Shown: positions 35,571 through 44,735, numbered from the stretch's first letter. The stretch: 64,000 nt of DNA from Ensifer sp. USDA 6670 (GCA_000421085.1 ATWE01000001.1:62001-126000); one strand, 5' to 3'. Notes: generated from the sequence alone by a model not told the origin. Numbers and translations: made by a program.

Positions 35571-37025
35571 TCAGACGCCGCTTGCGGGAATGCCGCTGCG
35601 CTGCACCGCCCGTGGCGCCGTCACTTCCTTCCAGGTGGAAAGCGCGGTGCTGACCGCCGGGAAGGGATCACGCCGGACGAATTCGCCGTGGCCCTCCTGC
35701 GTCTTCACGGTTCCTTCCTCGATCGAAACGACGCCGCGCGTCAGCGTGAAGCGCGGAAGACCGGTGACCGTCTTGCCCTCGAAGACGTTGTAATCGATCG
35801 CCGATTGCTGCGTCTTCGCCGAGATCGTCTTGGAGCGCTTGGGGTCCCAGACGACAAGGTCCGCATCGGCGCCGACGAGTATCGCCCCCTTCTTCGGATA
35901 GATGTTCAGGATCTTGGCGATGTTGGTGGAGGTGACCGCCACGAATTCGTTCATGGTGATGCGGCCGGTCGCAACACCATAGGTCCAGAGCATCGGCATG
36001 CGGTCTTCCAGCCCACCGGTGCCGTTCGGGATCCTGGTGAAATCTCCAACGCCGAAGCGCTTCTGCTCGGTCGTGAAGGCGCAATGGTCGGTCGCGACCA
36101 CTTGGAGCGACCCGGAGGCAAGCCCGGCCCAGAGGCTGTCCTGGTGAAGTTTGTTGCGGAAGGGCGGCGACATCACCCGGCGGGCGGCGTGGTCCCAGTC
36201 CTTGTCGAAATATTCGGTCTCATCGAGCGTCAGGTGCTGGATCAAGGGCTCGCCGAAGACGCGCATGCCCTTGGCGCGGGCGCGCCGGATCGCTTCATGC
36301 GCCTGTTCGCAGGAAGTATGAACAATGTAGACGGGACAGCCGGCCATGTCGGCGATCATGATCGCACGGTTGGTCGCTTCGCCCTCGACCTCCGCCGGCC
36401 GCGAATAGGCATGTGCCTCCGGGCCGCTATTGCCTTCCGCCAGCAGCTTCGCCTGCAGTTGCGCCACCACGTCGCCGTTTTCGGCGTGGACCAGCGGCAG
36501 CGCGCCGAGCGCCGCACAGCGCTGGAAGGAGGAAAACATCTCGTCGTCGTCCACCATCAGCGCGCCCTTGTAGGCCATGAAGTGCTTGAAGGTGTTGATG
36601 CCCTTGTCCTTTACGATCGTCTCCATCTCGTTGAAGACCTGCTCGCCCCACCAGGTGATCGCCATGTGGAAGGAATAGTCGCAGTTGGCCCGCGTCGACT
36701 TGTTGTCCCACATGGTGAGCGCTTCGAGCAGCGACTGGCCGGGCGAGGGAAGTGCGAAATCGACGACCATCGTGGTGCCGCCGGCGAGTGCCGCGCGGGT
36801 CCCGCTTTCGAAATCGTCGGAGGAATAGGTGCCCATGAAAGGCATTTCGAGATGCGTATGCGGGTCGATGCCGCCCGGCATCACGTAGCAGCCGGTGGCG
36901 TCGAGCGTCTCGGCGCCGGAGAGATTCGGTCCGATTTCGACGATCTTGCCGCCTTCCACCTTTACATCGGCCTTGTAGGTAAGGTCGGCCGTGACGATGG
37001 TTCCACCCTTGATGACAGTGCTCAT
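35571..37025 (-). CDS. hydA: dihydropyrimidinase (D-hydantoinase)
   Basis: A 484-residue amidohydrolase that opens the ring of dihydrouracil or dihydrothymine to N-carbamoyl-beta-amino acid, the second step of reductive pyrimidine breakdown. The binuclear metal site is visible: H56 and H58 (GIDPHTHLE), carbamylated K153 (FMAYKGALM), and the histidines and aspartate in PLVHAENGD, IVHTSCEQAHE and VATDHCAF. The ATG at 37025 follows GGGGAACG. It lies downstream of the ureidopropionase gene on the same strand, separated by a mosaic repeat. Confidence 0.93.
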   Translation of the reverse strand: MSTVIKGGTIVTADLTYKADVKVEGGKIVEIGPNLSGAETLDATGCYVMPGGIDPHTHLEMPFMGTYSSDDFESGTRAALAGGTTMVVDFALPSPGQSLLEALTMWDNKSTRANCDYSFHMAITWWGEQVFNEMETIVKDKGINTFKHFMAYKGALMVDDDEMFSSFQRCAALGALPLVHAENGDVVAQLQAKLLAEGNSGPEAHAYSRPAEVEGEATNRAIMIADMAGCPVYIVHTSCEQAHEAIRRARAKGMRVFGEPLIQHLTLDETEYFDKDWDHAARRVMSPPFRNKLHQDSLWAGLASGSLQVVATDHCAFTTEQKRFGVGDFTRIPNGTGGLEDRMPMLWTYGVATGRITMNEFVAVTSTNIAKILNIYPKKGAILVGADADLVVWDPKRSKTISAKTQQSAIDYNVFEGKTVTGLPRFTLTRGVVSIEEGTVKTQEGHGEFVRRDPFPAVSTALSTWKEVTAPRAVQRSGIPASGV

Positions 37026-37066
37026 GGTTCGTTCCCCTGGATGGTGCTTTCGGCGGCTCGGGCCGC

Positions 37067-37168
37067 CTACAGCGCCGCGCGTCTCAGACGCGCAAAGGAC
37101 GCTGTAGCCCTTGAGTTGCTGCATGTTTTGTCCGTTGATCGGCTACGATCAAAGGAAACATGCAGTAG
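37067..37168 (+). repeat. rhizobial mosaic intergenic element (full form)
   Basis: The element folds as two consecutive hairpins. The first is CTACAGCG...CGCTGTAG with an inner GCGCGTCT/AGACGCGC; the second is CTGCATGTTT...AAACATGCAG with an inner TTGATCGG/CGATCAA. It lies between hyuC and hydA and may shape the mRNA there. Copies are at 30345 (short) and 58394. Confidence 0.8.
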
Positions 37169-37201
37169 AAAAGGGCGGAACCACCGTCCCGCCCGCAAAA
37201 C

Positions 37202-38452
37202 TCATTCCACGATTTCCGCCGTCTCGAGCACAGCGTGGAACAGGACGTCCGCACCGGCGGCCGCCCATTCCCTGGAGATATCCTCCGCCTCGTTATGGCT
37301 GAGCCCGTCGACGCAGGGGCACATGATCATCGTGGTCGGCGCGACCTTTGCGGCCCAGCAGGCATCGTGTCCGGCGCCGGACACGAGATTCATGTGGCTG
37401 TAGCCGAGCTTCTCGGCGGCCCCGCGTACCGTCTCGACCAGCTTGGGGTCGAAGGTGACGGGATCGAAATGCCCGACCGCCTCGATGGAACAGCCGACGC
37501 CGAGTCGTTCGCAGATTTTTGGCGCTTCGGCTTCGATCCGGGCGCGCATGCCGTCGAGTTTCATCTGGTCGGGCGAGCGGATGTCGACGGTAAACACCAC
37601 TTTGCCCGGCAGGACGTTGCGCGAATTGGGCGAAAAGAACATCTGGCCGACGCCGCCGACGGCGCCCGGCTGGTTTTCCATGGCGACGGTCTGGACCATT
37701 TCGAGGATGCGCGCCATTGCGAGGCCCGCATTGACGCGCATATCCATCGGCGTCGAGCCGGTATGCGCTTCCCTGCCGGTCAGCGTGAACTCCAGCCACC
37801 AGAGGCCCTGACAATGCGTGACGACGCCGATCTGCTTGTTCTCGGCCTCGAGGATTGGCCCCTGTTCGATGTGGTATTCGAAATAGGCGTGCATCTTGCG
37901 CGCGCCGACCTCTTCATCGCCAAGCCAGCCGATGCGCTTCAGTTCGTCGCCGAAGCTCTTTCCTTCGGGATCCTTGCGGGCATAGGCGTATTCGAGCGTA
38001 TGGACCCCGGCAAAGACGCCGGAGGCGAGCATGGCAGGCGCAAAACGCGCGCCTTCCTCGTTGGTCCAGTTGGTCACGACGATCGGGTGCTTCGTCTTGA
38101 TGCCGAGGTCGTTCATCGTGCGTACGGCCTCGAGGCCGCTCAGGACGCCGAGGACCCCGTCGAACTTGCCGCCGGTCGGCTGTGTGTCGAGATGCGAGCC
38201 GATATGGACGGGCAGCGCATCCGGATCGGTACCCGGTCGGGTGAGAAACATGGTGCCCATCTTGTCGACACCCATGGAGAGCCCCGCCTCTTCGCACCAG
38301 GACTGGAAAAGCCGGCGACCTTCACCGTCCGCATCCGTCAAGGTCTGGCGATTGTTGCCGCCGGCAACGCCGGGGCCGATCTTCGCCATTTCCATCAACG
38401 AATCCCATAGACGGTCGGCATTGACACGCCTATTCTCGCCAGGTGCTGCCAT
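37202..38452 (-). CDS. hyuC: N-carbamoyl-beta-alanine amidohydrolase (beta-ureidopropionase), M20 family
   Basis: A 416-residue zinc amidase of the M20/AllC-HyuC family that removes the carbamoyl group from N-carbamoyl-beta-alanine, giving beta-alanine, CO2 and ammonia. The metal and catalytic motifs are HIGSHLDTQPTGGKFDGVLG, NWTNEEGARF, FEYHIEQGPILE and the C-terminal SGAGHDACW. The ATG at 38452 follows GGAG. It is the first gene before hydA and divergent from a RutR-like regulator with a RutR-type operator between. Hydantoin-related N-carbamoyl amino acids are possible other substrates. Confidence 0.9.
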   Translation of the reverse strand: MAAPGENRRVNADRLWDSLMEMAKIGPGVAGGNNRQTLTDADGEGRRLFQSWCEEAGLSMGVDKMGTMFLTRPGTDPDALPVHIGSHLDTQPTGGKFDGVLGVLSGLEAVRTMNDLGIKTKHPIVVTNWTNEEGARFAPAMLASGVFAGVHTLEYAYARKDPEGKSFGDELKRIGWLGDEEVGARKMHAYFEYHIEQGPILEAENKQIGVVTHCQGLWWLEFTLTGREAHTGSTPMDMRVNAGLAMARILEMVQTVAMENQPGAVGGVGQMFFSPNSRNVLPGKVVFTVDIRSPDQMKLDGMRARIEAEAPKICERLGVGCSIEAVGHFDPVTFDPKLVETVRGAAEKLGYSHMNLVSGAGHDACWAAKVAPTTMIMCPCVDGLSHNEAEDISREWAAAGADVLFHAVLETAEIVE

Positions 38453-38579
38453 GGCGCTCTCCTCTATTGTCGGCCAGTCCCTCCCCGGGATAGCCCTCAT
38501 GTTCCCGTCGGCCAAATCGAGGCCTTGTTGTGATGCCCTTCGATCAGGCGTTGCCTTTGTCGGCAATCTGACTGATAAT

Positions 38580-38595
38580 TTGACCGGTTGGTAAA
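38580..38595. promoter_or_regulatory. RutR-like operator
   Basis: TTGACCGGTTGGTAAA matches the E. coli RutR consensus TTGACCAnnTGGTCAA at 12 of the 14 defined positions. It lies between hyuC and the RutR-like gene. A similar site (13 of 16 bases identical) lies upstream of preT at 46151-46166. Confidence 0.7.
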
Positions 38596-38730
38596 CATTA
38601 CAACTTCCGTGGCGGCACTCAAGCCGGAAAAAGAAAAAAACAGGAGTCGTTGCTCAAAAAACCGGCGCGTCCGAATTTTGGGCAGATCGCGCCGGACGTC
38701 ATATGCCTGGGGGTATGGACAGGGGACGAG

Positions 38731-39372
38731 ATGGTACTTCCGAGAGCGGCTAGAACCCAGAGGCGCACGCGCATTCAGGAGGAGAAGGAGGAGCAGATCC
38801 TCGAGGCGGCGCTGGAGGTGTTTTCCGCAAACGGCTTTCGCGGTTCGACCATCGACCAGATCGCTGACGTGGCGGGCATGTCGAAGCCAAACCTGCTCTA
38901 TTATTTCCGCACCAAAGAGGCGATGCATCGCGCGCTGATAGACCGCGTTCTCGACACATGGCTCGATCCTCTGCGCGCATTCGATGCCGAGGGCAACCCG
39001 GTCGCCGAGATCCGCAGCTATATCCGGCGCAAGCTCGAAATGGCGCGCGACTTCCCGCGCGAAAGCCGGCTGTTCGCCAATGAGGTCCTGCAGGGCGCTC
39101 CGCATATCGTGGGCGAGCTCAAGGGTCCGCTGAAGCAACTGGTGGACGAAAAGGCCGAGGTCATCCGCAGCTGGGCCAAGGCGGGCAAGATCGCAAAATG
39201 CGACCCCTATCATCTGATCTTCGCCATCTGGTCGACGACGCAGCATTATGCCGACTTCGACGTTCAGGTGCGCGCCGTGCTCGGCCAAGAGAATGCCGGC
39301 GAGGGGCGCTTCGAGGACGCCGCACGCTTTCTAGAGCGGCTGTTCGTCGACGGGCTGCAGGTGCGGGAGTAG
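38731..39372 (+). CDS. rutR: TetR-family regulator, RutR-like
   Basis: A 213-residue TetR regulator close in length and pattern to RutR, the uracil/thymine-responsive repressor of pyrimidine catabolism. The helix-turn-helix is at about residues 15-60 (ILEAALEVFSANGFRGSTIDQ then AGMSKPNLLYYFRTKE). The ligand domain includes DFPRESRLFANEVLQGAPHI and IFAIWSTTQHYADF, both typical of RutR. The ATG follows AGGGGACGAG; a TTG upstream in frame is not used. It is divergent from hyuC-hydA with a RutR-like operator in between. Confidence 0.87.
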   Translation: MVLPRAARTQRRTRIQEEKEEQILEAALEVFSANGFRGSTIDQIADVAGMSKPNLLYYFRTKEAMHRALIDRVLDTWLDPLRAFDAEGNPVAEIRSYIRRKLEMARDFPRESRLFANEVLQGAPHIVGELKGPLKQLVDEKAEVIRSWAKAGKIAKCDPYHLIFAIWSTTQHYADFDVQVRAVLGQENAGEGRFEDAARFLERLFVDGLQVRE

Positions 39373-39402
39373 GGGCCTTTTTTGGCGAGACGCTTTGGCA
39401 TG

Positions 39403-39474
39403 CCCTTCATCCGGCTGCCGCCACCTTCTCCCCGGTTCTCGACGGGGAGAAGGCGCCGGCAGGCGGATGAGGGG
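39403..39474. repeat. palindromic rhizobial repeat (RIME1-like)
   Basis: A large palindrome between the convergent rutR and cyaC genes: CCCTTCATCCGGCTGCCGCC..., with the CTTCTCCCC/GGGGAGAAG hairpin in the middle and GCCGGCAGGCGGATGAGGGG at the end. It may act as a bidirectional terminator. The RIME1 name is from memory of the family. Confidence 0.75.
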
Positions 39475-39478
39475 CTGA

Positions 39479-41152
39479 TCAACCCTGCGTCGGCAGCGAA
39501 AGCGAGAGCTGCGCCGCGTCACCGATGATCAAGGTTTCCAGAGTCGCCTTTCGGCCCCGCAGGCTGATTTCGAGCTGTCTGTGGCCTTCGAAGCTGAGCC
39601 CGGCGCGCTCCACCAGTTCGGCGGAAACGGCAAGCTCGACGTCGTGCTCCTTCGCGAGGCCTTCCAGCCGGCTCGCCGTGTTGATCGTGTCGCCGACGAC
39701 CGTGAGCGAGGTTGCCTGGCCGTAGCCCATTTCGCCGATGATCGCTGGACCCGCGTGGAGGCCGATGGCGAGCCTCAGTGGCTGCTCGAGCTCTCCTTCG
39801 AAGGTCTGGTTGAGCGTCCGGATTCCTTGCGACAATCGGGCGGCGGCCGAAAGTGCCTGGCGGCAGGCCTCCGGCAGAGGGGTCTTTAGTCCGAAGATCG
39901 CAAGCGCCCCGTCGCCGATGAACTTGTCGACGACGCCACCGGAACCTTCTACGGCTTCGCCGACGACTTCGAAGTAGCGGTTGAGCAGAAAGACCGTGTC
40001 ATAGGGCAGCCGGTGTTCGGCGATCCGGGTGAAATCACGCAGGTCGCAGAAGAGCACGGCGACGCCGCGCTCGCGTCCACCGGCGTTCTGCCGGGCAAGC
40101 TGCGTCTTGATCCCGAGGCTGTCGGTGTCGAGGATGGGCACGACGCTCACATTGTGCACGGGTCGGAACTGGCAGGCGAGGCGTACGTTCTCGGGAGCGC
40201 CGATGCGGGTCAGCGTCGCAAGTTCTGCAGCTTCCGGCGTCGGCTGGCCTTCGAGCCCCTGCGTTACCCGCACGCGACAGGTCGAGCAGCGGCCGCGTCC
40301 GCCGCAAACGGAAACGTGAGGAATTCCAGCTGCCCGACTGGCTTCCAGAACGCTGAAGCCGAGGCTGACGGCAGCGACCCGGCCGTCCGGATAGCGAATG
40401 CGAATACGGCCGCGCGCCGGCAGGGCGCGCAGAACGAGGGTGCCGCCGATCAGGCTTGCGAAGCCGCCATAGAATGCCAGCCTGATCTTATCGAGGAGGG
40501 TGGGGTCGACGCGAGGTGCCTGGCTGGAATAGGCCCTGTCGCCGTATCCACCATGTTCCGCGTAGTCGCGTTCCAGCGAACGGGCGCCGTTGACAAATCC
40601 GAGCAGTGCGAAGATCGGCACCAGCAGTGCGATCGTGTAGAGCAGGGTCTCGTATCTCGGAAACCAGGTGCGCCCGCGCATCCAGAACCAGGCGCCAAGA
40701 CAGGCGTGAGCCCACACGACGATGAGCGCAAGCGACTGACGAGAGGTGTTGAACGAGCTTGACCAAAGGGTGCGCAGGATCGCGGGGTAGTCGGGATAAA
40801 CACCTGAAAGAAGCGGCTCCACGCGGGCGGCAACCACGTGAGGCACGAGCAGAAAGGGCAGACTCAGGCCGAAGACGATCTTCAGTGCTTCGCCGATGGG
40901 CATCCGGAACGTTTGCCGCCGGTAGAGACTGTCGAGCGCCATCAGGAAATGCAGCAGCAGCGCGCCGTAGAGGAGGGTCGTTCCGGGAATGCTCTGCCAA
41001 ACCGAAGTGAATATCCGCCGGCCCACTTCCATCGCATCGATCGAAACGAGCCCGAGCGCGTGATTCGAGAAGTGGAAGAACACGAAAACGCCGAGCACGG
41101 CCCCTGAAATCAGGTGCATCTTCTTGCGCGTGCTGGCGGATAGGATCGTCAA
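39479..41152 (-). CDS. cyaC: class III adenylate cyclase with haem-type membrane domain and ferredoxin domain (CyaC-like)
   Basis: A 557-residue protein in three parts. Residues 1-240 are a membrane domain with about six helices resembling succinate dehydrogenase cytochrome b anchors, with histidines (H27, H31, H68, H105, H149) that could hold haem. Residues 248-340 are a plant-type 2Fe-2S ferredoxin domain with C283, C289, C292 and C327. Residues about 363-540 are a class III cyclase with metal aspartates D370 and D414 and substrate residues D488, N491 and R495. S. meliloti CyaC is described as a redox/quinone-responsive dihaem-b cyclase, and this looks like it. The start is TTG 41152 or ATG 41119. 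Confidence 0.87.
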   Translation of the reverse strand: MTILSASTRKKMHLISGAVLGVFVFFHFSNHALGLVSIDAMEVGRRIFTSVWQSIPGTTLLYGALLLHFLMALDSLYRRQTFRMPIGEALKIVFGLSLPFLLVPHVVAARVEPLLSGVYPDYPAILRTLWSSSFNTSRQSLALIVVWAHACLGAWFWMRGRTWFPRYETLLYTIALLVPIFALLGFVNGARSLERDYAEHGGYGDRAYSSQAPRVDPTLLDKIRLAFYGGFASLIGGTLVLRALPARGRIRIRYPDGRVAAVSLGFSVLEASRAAGIPHVSVCGGRGRCSTCRVRVTQGLEGQPTPEAAELATLTRIGAPENVRLACQFRPVHNVSVVPILDTDSLGIKTQLARQNAGGRERGVAVLFCDLRDFTRIAEHRLPYDTVFLLNRYFEVVGEAVEGSGGVVDKFIGDGALAIFGLKTPLPEACRQALSAAARLSQGIRTLNQTFEGELEQPLRLAIGLHAGPAIIGEMGYGQATSLTVVGDTINTASRLEGLAKEHDVELAVSAELVERAGLSFEGHRQLEISLRGRKATLETLIIGDAAQLSLSLPTQG

Positions 41153-41300
41153 ACAATCTTGCCTGGTCTGGTGGCCTTGAAGGAGGCTCGCGTCAATGTC
41201 CCCCTTATTAACCAGATCACCGATGCCGGCAACTTACGTTTTCTAAACGAACTGTTTCGCCTTTCGGGTCTCGCGCGGCGTGCGCGTTCCCATGCCGTCC

Positions 41301-42200
41301 TTACTCCATGATGCGCGGCAATCCAGCGGCAAGTTTGTCGATTACCACCCGCAGTTTCGGCAGCATGTGTTGCGTTCGCGGCCAGACTGCGTGGGCCTTG
41401 AAGATCAGCCCGGGCCGGTCGGTGAGGACGCGGACAAGTTCGCCGTTCTGCACGCGCTCGCGCACCAGCCAGCAAGGCAGCCAGGCAAGGCCGTGGCCGG
41501 CGGCAGCCGCATCGGCGATTGCGGCGAGATCGTCGAGCCTCAGCCGCGTTTGCGGCAGCACGATCTCCGCCGCCTTGCCGTCGGTTGGAAAGGACCAGGA
41601 TAGAGGCTCGCCTCCACGGGCGTAGACGACACCTTCATGTGCGGCGAGTTCGGCCACCGTTTTCGGCATGCCGTACGCTTCGAGATAGGCAGGGGAGGCG
41701 CAGACGGTCATCCGCTGTTCCGCCACCGTGCGCATCATCAGGCCGGAGCCATTGCCGAGCGGGCTGTTGCGGATGGCCAGATCGAAGCCTTCGTCGAGAA
41801 GGTCGATGACCCGGTCATTGAAGGAGAGATCGAGCTCCAGACGGGGATGCGCCCGCAACAGGTCGCGAAGCAGCGGCGCCACGCATTGGCGGCCGAAGAG
41901 GACCGGCATCGAGATGCGCAGGCGGCCCCGAATTTCCCGCTTCCCGGATTCGAGGAGGTCTTCGGCCGTTCTGATTTCGCCGAGCGCTTTCTGGCAGCTC
42001 TCGTAGAAGAGCTGCCCTTCTTCGGTAAGACTCTGCGTCCGCGTGGTGCGATGGAAGAGGCGCACGCCGAGCCGCCGTTCGAGCCGGGAGACCGTCTTGC
42101 CCACGGCCGAGCGCGAAAGATTGAGTCGTGCGGCGGCCGCGGAAAAGCCGCCGGCATCGGCAACCTCCACGAAAACCGAAATGCCGTCGAAGCGCTCCAT
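41301..42200 (-). CDS. LysR-family transcriptional regulator
   Basis: A 299-residue LysR regulator. The N-terminal helix-turn-helix is in FVEVADAGGFSAAAARLNL then SAVGKTVSRLERRLGVRLFHRTTR, followed by the linker helix and a two-lobed effector domain. It is divergent from a zinc-independent oxidoreductase gene with about 100 bp between them, the usual arrangement for a LysR protein controlling its neighbour and itself. The effector is unknown. The ORF remains open upstream of the ATG at 42200, but that part overlaps the divergent gene. Confidence 0.9.
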   Translation of the reverse strand: MERFDGISVFVEVADAGGFSAAAARLNLSRSAVGKTVSRLERRLGVRLFHRTTRTQSLTEEGQLFYESCQKALGEIRTAEDLLESGKREIRGRLRISMPVLFGRQCVAPLLRDLLRAHPRLELDLSFNDRVIDLLDEGFDLAIRNSPLGNGSGLMMRTVAEQRMTVCASPAYLEAYGMPKTVAELAAHEGVVYARGGEPLSWSFPTDGKAAEIVLPQTRLRLDDLAAIADAAAAGHGLAWLPCWLVRERVQNGELVRVLTDRPGLIFKAHAVWPRTQHMLPKLRVVIDKLAAGLPRIME

Positions 42201-42303
42201 GAATTGCGTCCTCTGTGGAACCAATGATGGGAAATCATATCGCAACTGAAGAAGAATATTCAACGGTATGCTCGCTTTATCGCAACAGATGAAAGGAACG
42301 AGC

Positions 42304-43326
42304 ATGTCCAAATGGATGCAGGAATGGAGCACGGAGACGGTAGGCCCACACAATCTCAGGCTTGCCGAACGGCCGGTGCCGGAGGTCGGCGAGCTCGATA
42401 TACTCGTGCGCACGCTTGCCGTATCGCTCAACTATCGCGACAAGCTGGTACTCGAGACCGGCATGGGGCTCGATCTCGCTTTTCCCTTCGTGCCGGCCTC
42501 GGATATGAGCGGAGTGGTCGAGGCCGTCGGCAAGAGCGTGACGCGTTTCCGGCCGGGCGATCGCGTGATCTCCACCTTCGCCCCCGGTTGGCTTGACGGA
42601 TTAAGACCCGGCACCGGCAGGACGCCTGCCTATGAGACGCTCGGAGGCGCCCATCCGGGCGTCCTGTCGCAATATGTGGTTCTCCCCGAAGGCTGGTTCG
42701 TCGCAGCACCGAAGAGCCTCGACGCGGCGGAGGCGAGTACCTTGCCCTGTGCGGGGCTGACCGCCTGGTTCGCTCTTGTCGAGAAGGGTCATTTGCGGGC
42801 GGGCGACCGTGTCGTCGTGCAGGGTACCGGCGGCGTTGCGCTGTTCGGGCTGCAAATCGCCAAGGCGACCGGAGCCGTGGTAATCGTGACCTCGAGCAGC
42901 CGCGAAAAGCTCGATCGGGCTTTCGCGCTCGGTGCCGATCACGGCATCAATCGTCTGGAGGAGGACTGGGTGGAGCGCGTCTATGCGCTGACCGGGGACC
43001 ATGGGGCCGACCACATTCTGGAGATCGCCGGCGGCGCCGGGCTCGGCCAGTCCCTGAAGGCGGTCGCGCCGGACGGGCGCATCTCGGTCATCGGCGTGCT
43101 CGAGGGCTTCGAGGTCTCAGGCCCGGTTGCACCGCTTCTCCTGAAGTCTCCCGTCGTGCAGGGTATCAGCGTCGGTCACCGGAGAGCATTCGAAGATTTG
43201 GTCGGGGCCGTCGATCGCCTTGGACTGAAGCCCGTCATCGACAGTCGTTACAAGTTCACCGAGGTCCCGGAGGCCTTCGCACATCTTGATCGCGGCCCCT
43301 TCGGCAAGGTGGTGATAGAGTTTTGA
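42304..43326 (+). CDS. medium-chain NAD(P)-dependent oxidoreductase (alcohol dehydrogenase-like)
   Basis: A 340-residue MDR-family oxidoreductase. It has the GroES-like N-terminal fold (LNYRDKLVLETG, PFVPASDMSGVVEAVG) and a Rossmann domain beginning VVQGTGGVALFGLQIAKATG. The zinc-ligand cysteine pattern of classical alcohol dehydrogenases is missing, so it probably reduces quinones or enones, or acts on alcohols without zinc. The ATG follows AAGGAACG. It is divergent from a LysR gene that probably controls it and is followed by a strong hairpin shared with preA. Confidence 0.88.
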   Translation: MSKWMQEWSTETVGPHNLRLAERPVPEVGELDILVRTLAVSLNYRDKLVLETGMGLDLAFPFVPASDMSGVVEAVGKSVTRFRPGDRVISTFAPGWLDGLRPGTGRTPAYETLGGAHPGVLSQYVVLPEGWFVAAPKSLDAAEASTLPCAGLTAWFALVEKGHLRAGDRVVVQGTGGVALFGLQIAKATGAVVIVTSSSREKLDRAFALGADHGINRLEEDWVERVYALTGDHGADHILEIAGGAGLGQSLKAVAPDGRISVIGVLEGFEVSGPVAPLLLKSPVVQGISVGHRRAFEDLVGAVDRLGLKPVIDSRYKFTEVPEAFAHLDRGPFGKVVIEF

Positions 43327-43340
43327 CGCGCTGGAAATGC

Positions 43341-43371
43341 GGAGGGCCGCCGGCGATGCCGGCGGCCCTCC
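43341..43371. terminator. bidirectional terminator hairpin
   Basis: A perfect 14-bp stem, GGAGGGCCGCCGGC and GCCGGCGGCCCTCC with a 3-base loop, lies between the convergent oxidoreductase and preA genes. T-runs are weak on both sides. Confidence 0.6.
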
Positions 43372-43390
43372 GGTCTGACTTGTGCGTCCT

Positions 43391-44704
43391 TCACTCGGCG
43401 GCCTGGCGGGCCATCGGGTTGTTCGCATGGGTCGTCCAGTTGGCGTAGTCGGGGTCGACCGGTTTACCGGTGCGCCGGTCGAGTGTGCCGGCCGCGAGCG
43501 GCTCCATGGTGATGCAGTTCTCCACCGGACAGACATTGACGCAGAGATTGCAGCCGACGCATTCCTCCTCGATCACCTCGAAATGGCGAACGCCATTGAC
43601 GAATTGGGTGATCGCCTGATGCGAAGTATCCTCGCAGGCGATATGACAGCGGCCGCATTTGATGCAGGCGTCCTGATCGATCTTCGCCTTGGCGACATAG
43701 TTGAGATTGAGATACTGCCAGTCGGTGACGTTCGGGACGGCACGGCCGCTGATGTCGTCGAGCGTCCGATGGCCCTTGGCGTCCATCCAGTCGGAGAGGC
43801 CCGTGATCATCTCCTGGACGATCTTGAAGCCATAGGTCATTGCCGCCGTGCAGACCTGCACATTGCCGGCGCCGAGGGCCATGAATTCGGCCGCATCCCG
43901 CCAGGTGGTCACGCCGCCGATGCCGGAAATCGGCAGGCCGTAGGTCTCCGGGTCGCGGGCGATCTCGGCCACCATGTTGAGCGCGATCGGCTTCACGGCC
44001 GGGCCGCAATAGCCGCCATGGCTGCCGCGGCCGTCGATCGAGGGCTCCGGCGAGAAGGTGTCGAGGTTGACGCCGGTGATGGAGTTGATGGTGTTGATCA
44101 GCGACACCGCGTCTGTGCCGCCGGCCTTGGCAGCGCGGGCGGGCTTGCGGATGTCGGTGATGTTCGGCGTCAGCTTGGTGATGACAGGCATGCGCGTATA
44201 TTGCTTGCACCAGCGCACCACCATTTCGATATATTCCGGCACCTGGCCGACCGCCGAGCCCATGCCGCGCTCGGACATGCCGTGCGGACAGCCGAAATTG
44301 AGCTCGATGCCGTCGGCGCCGGTCTCCTCGACCAGCGGCAGAATCGCCTTCCAGGCGTTCTCCTCGCAAGGCACCATGATCGAGGCGATAAGGGCGCGGT
44401 CCGGCCAGTTCATCTTCACCTGCTTCATTTCACGCAGGTTCACATAGAGATCGCGGTCGGTAATAAGCTCGATATTGTTGAAACCCAGCAGCCGCCGGTC
44501 GGCGCCCCAGATCGCGCCGTAGCGCGGGCCGTTGACATTGACCACCGGTGGTCCTTCCTCGCCGAGCGTCTTCCAGACGACGCCGCCCCAGCCCGCCCTG
44601 AAGGCGCGCTCGACATTGTAGGCCTTGTCCGTCGGCGGCGCCGAGGCGAGCCAGAACGGGTTCGGGGATTTGATGCCGACAAAATTGTTGCGAAGATCAG
44701 CCAT
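43391..44704 (-). CDS. preA: NAD-dependent dihydropyrimidine dehydrogenase, subunit PreA
   Basis: A 437-residue catalytic subunit that reduces uracil or thymine to the dihydro form, the first step of reductive pyrimidine breakdown. The FMN barrel (1-310) has the catalytic cysteine C139 in NFGCPHGMSERGMG. The C-terminal ferredoxin domain has two 4Fe-4S motifs, CIKCGRCHIACED and CVGCNLCVNVCPV. The ATG follows GAGGACGAG. It is 31 bp downstream of preT on the same strand and works with it as a heteromer. The ORF open further upstream overlaps preT and is discarded. Confidence 0.94.
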   Translation of the reverse strand: MADLRNNFVGIKSPNPFWLASAPPTDKAYNVERAFRAGWGGVVWKTLGEEGPPVVNVNGPRYGAIWGADRRLLGFNNIELITDRDLYVNLREMKQVKMNWPDRALIASIMVPCEENAWKAILPLVEETGADGIELNFGCPHGMSERGMGSAVGQVPEYIEMVVRWCKQYTRMPVITKLTPNITDIRKPARAAKAGGTDAVSLINTINSITGVNLDTFSPEPSIDGRGSHGGYCGPAVKPIALNMVAEIARDPETYGLPISGIGGVTTWRDAAEFMALGAGNVQVCTAAMTYGFKIVQEMITGLSDWMDAKGHRTLDDISGRAVPNVTDWQYLNLNYVAKAKIDQDACIKCGRCHIACEDTSHQAITQFVNGVRHFEVIEEECVGCNLCVNVCPVENCITMEPLAAGTLDRRTGKPVDPDYANWTTHANNPMARQAAE

Positions 44705-44735
44705 TGTTCTCGTCCTCTCGATCCTGTTCTGCTTT

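Noticed and set aside
35688..38410. Long plus-strand ORFs opposite hydA and hyuC
   Set aside because: Shadows of conserved metal amidohydrolases with all catalytic residues on the minus strand; no ribosome site or domain.
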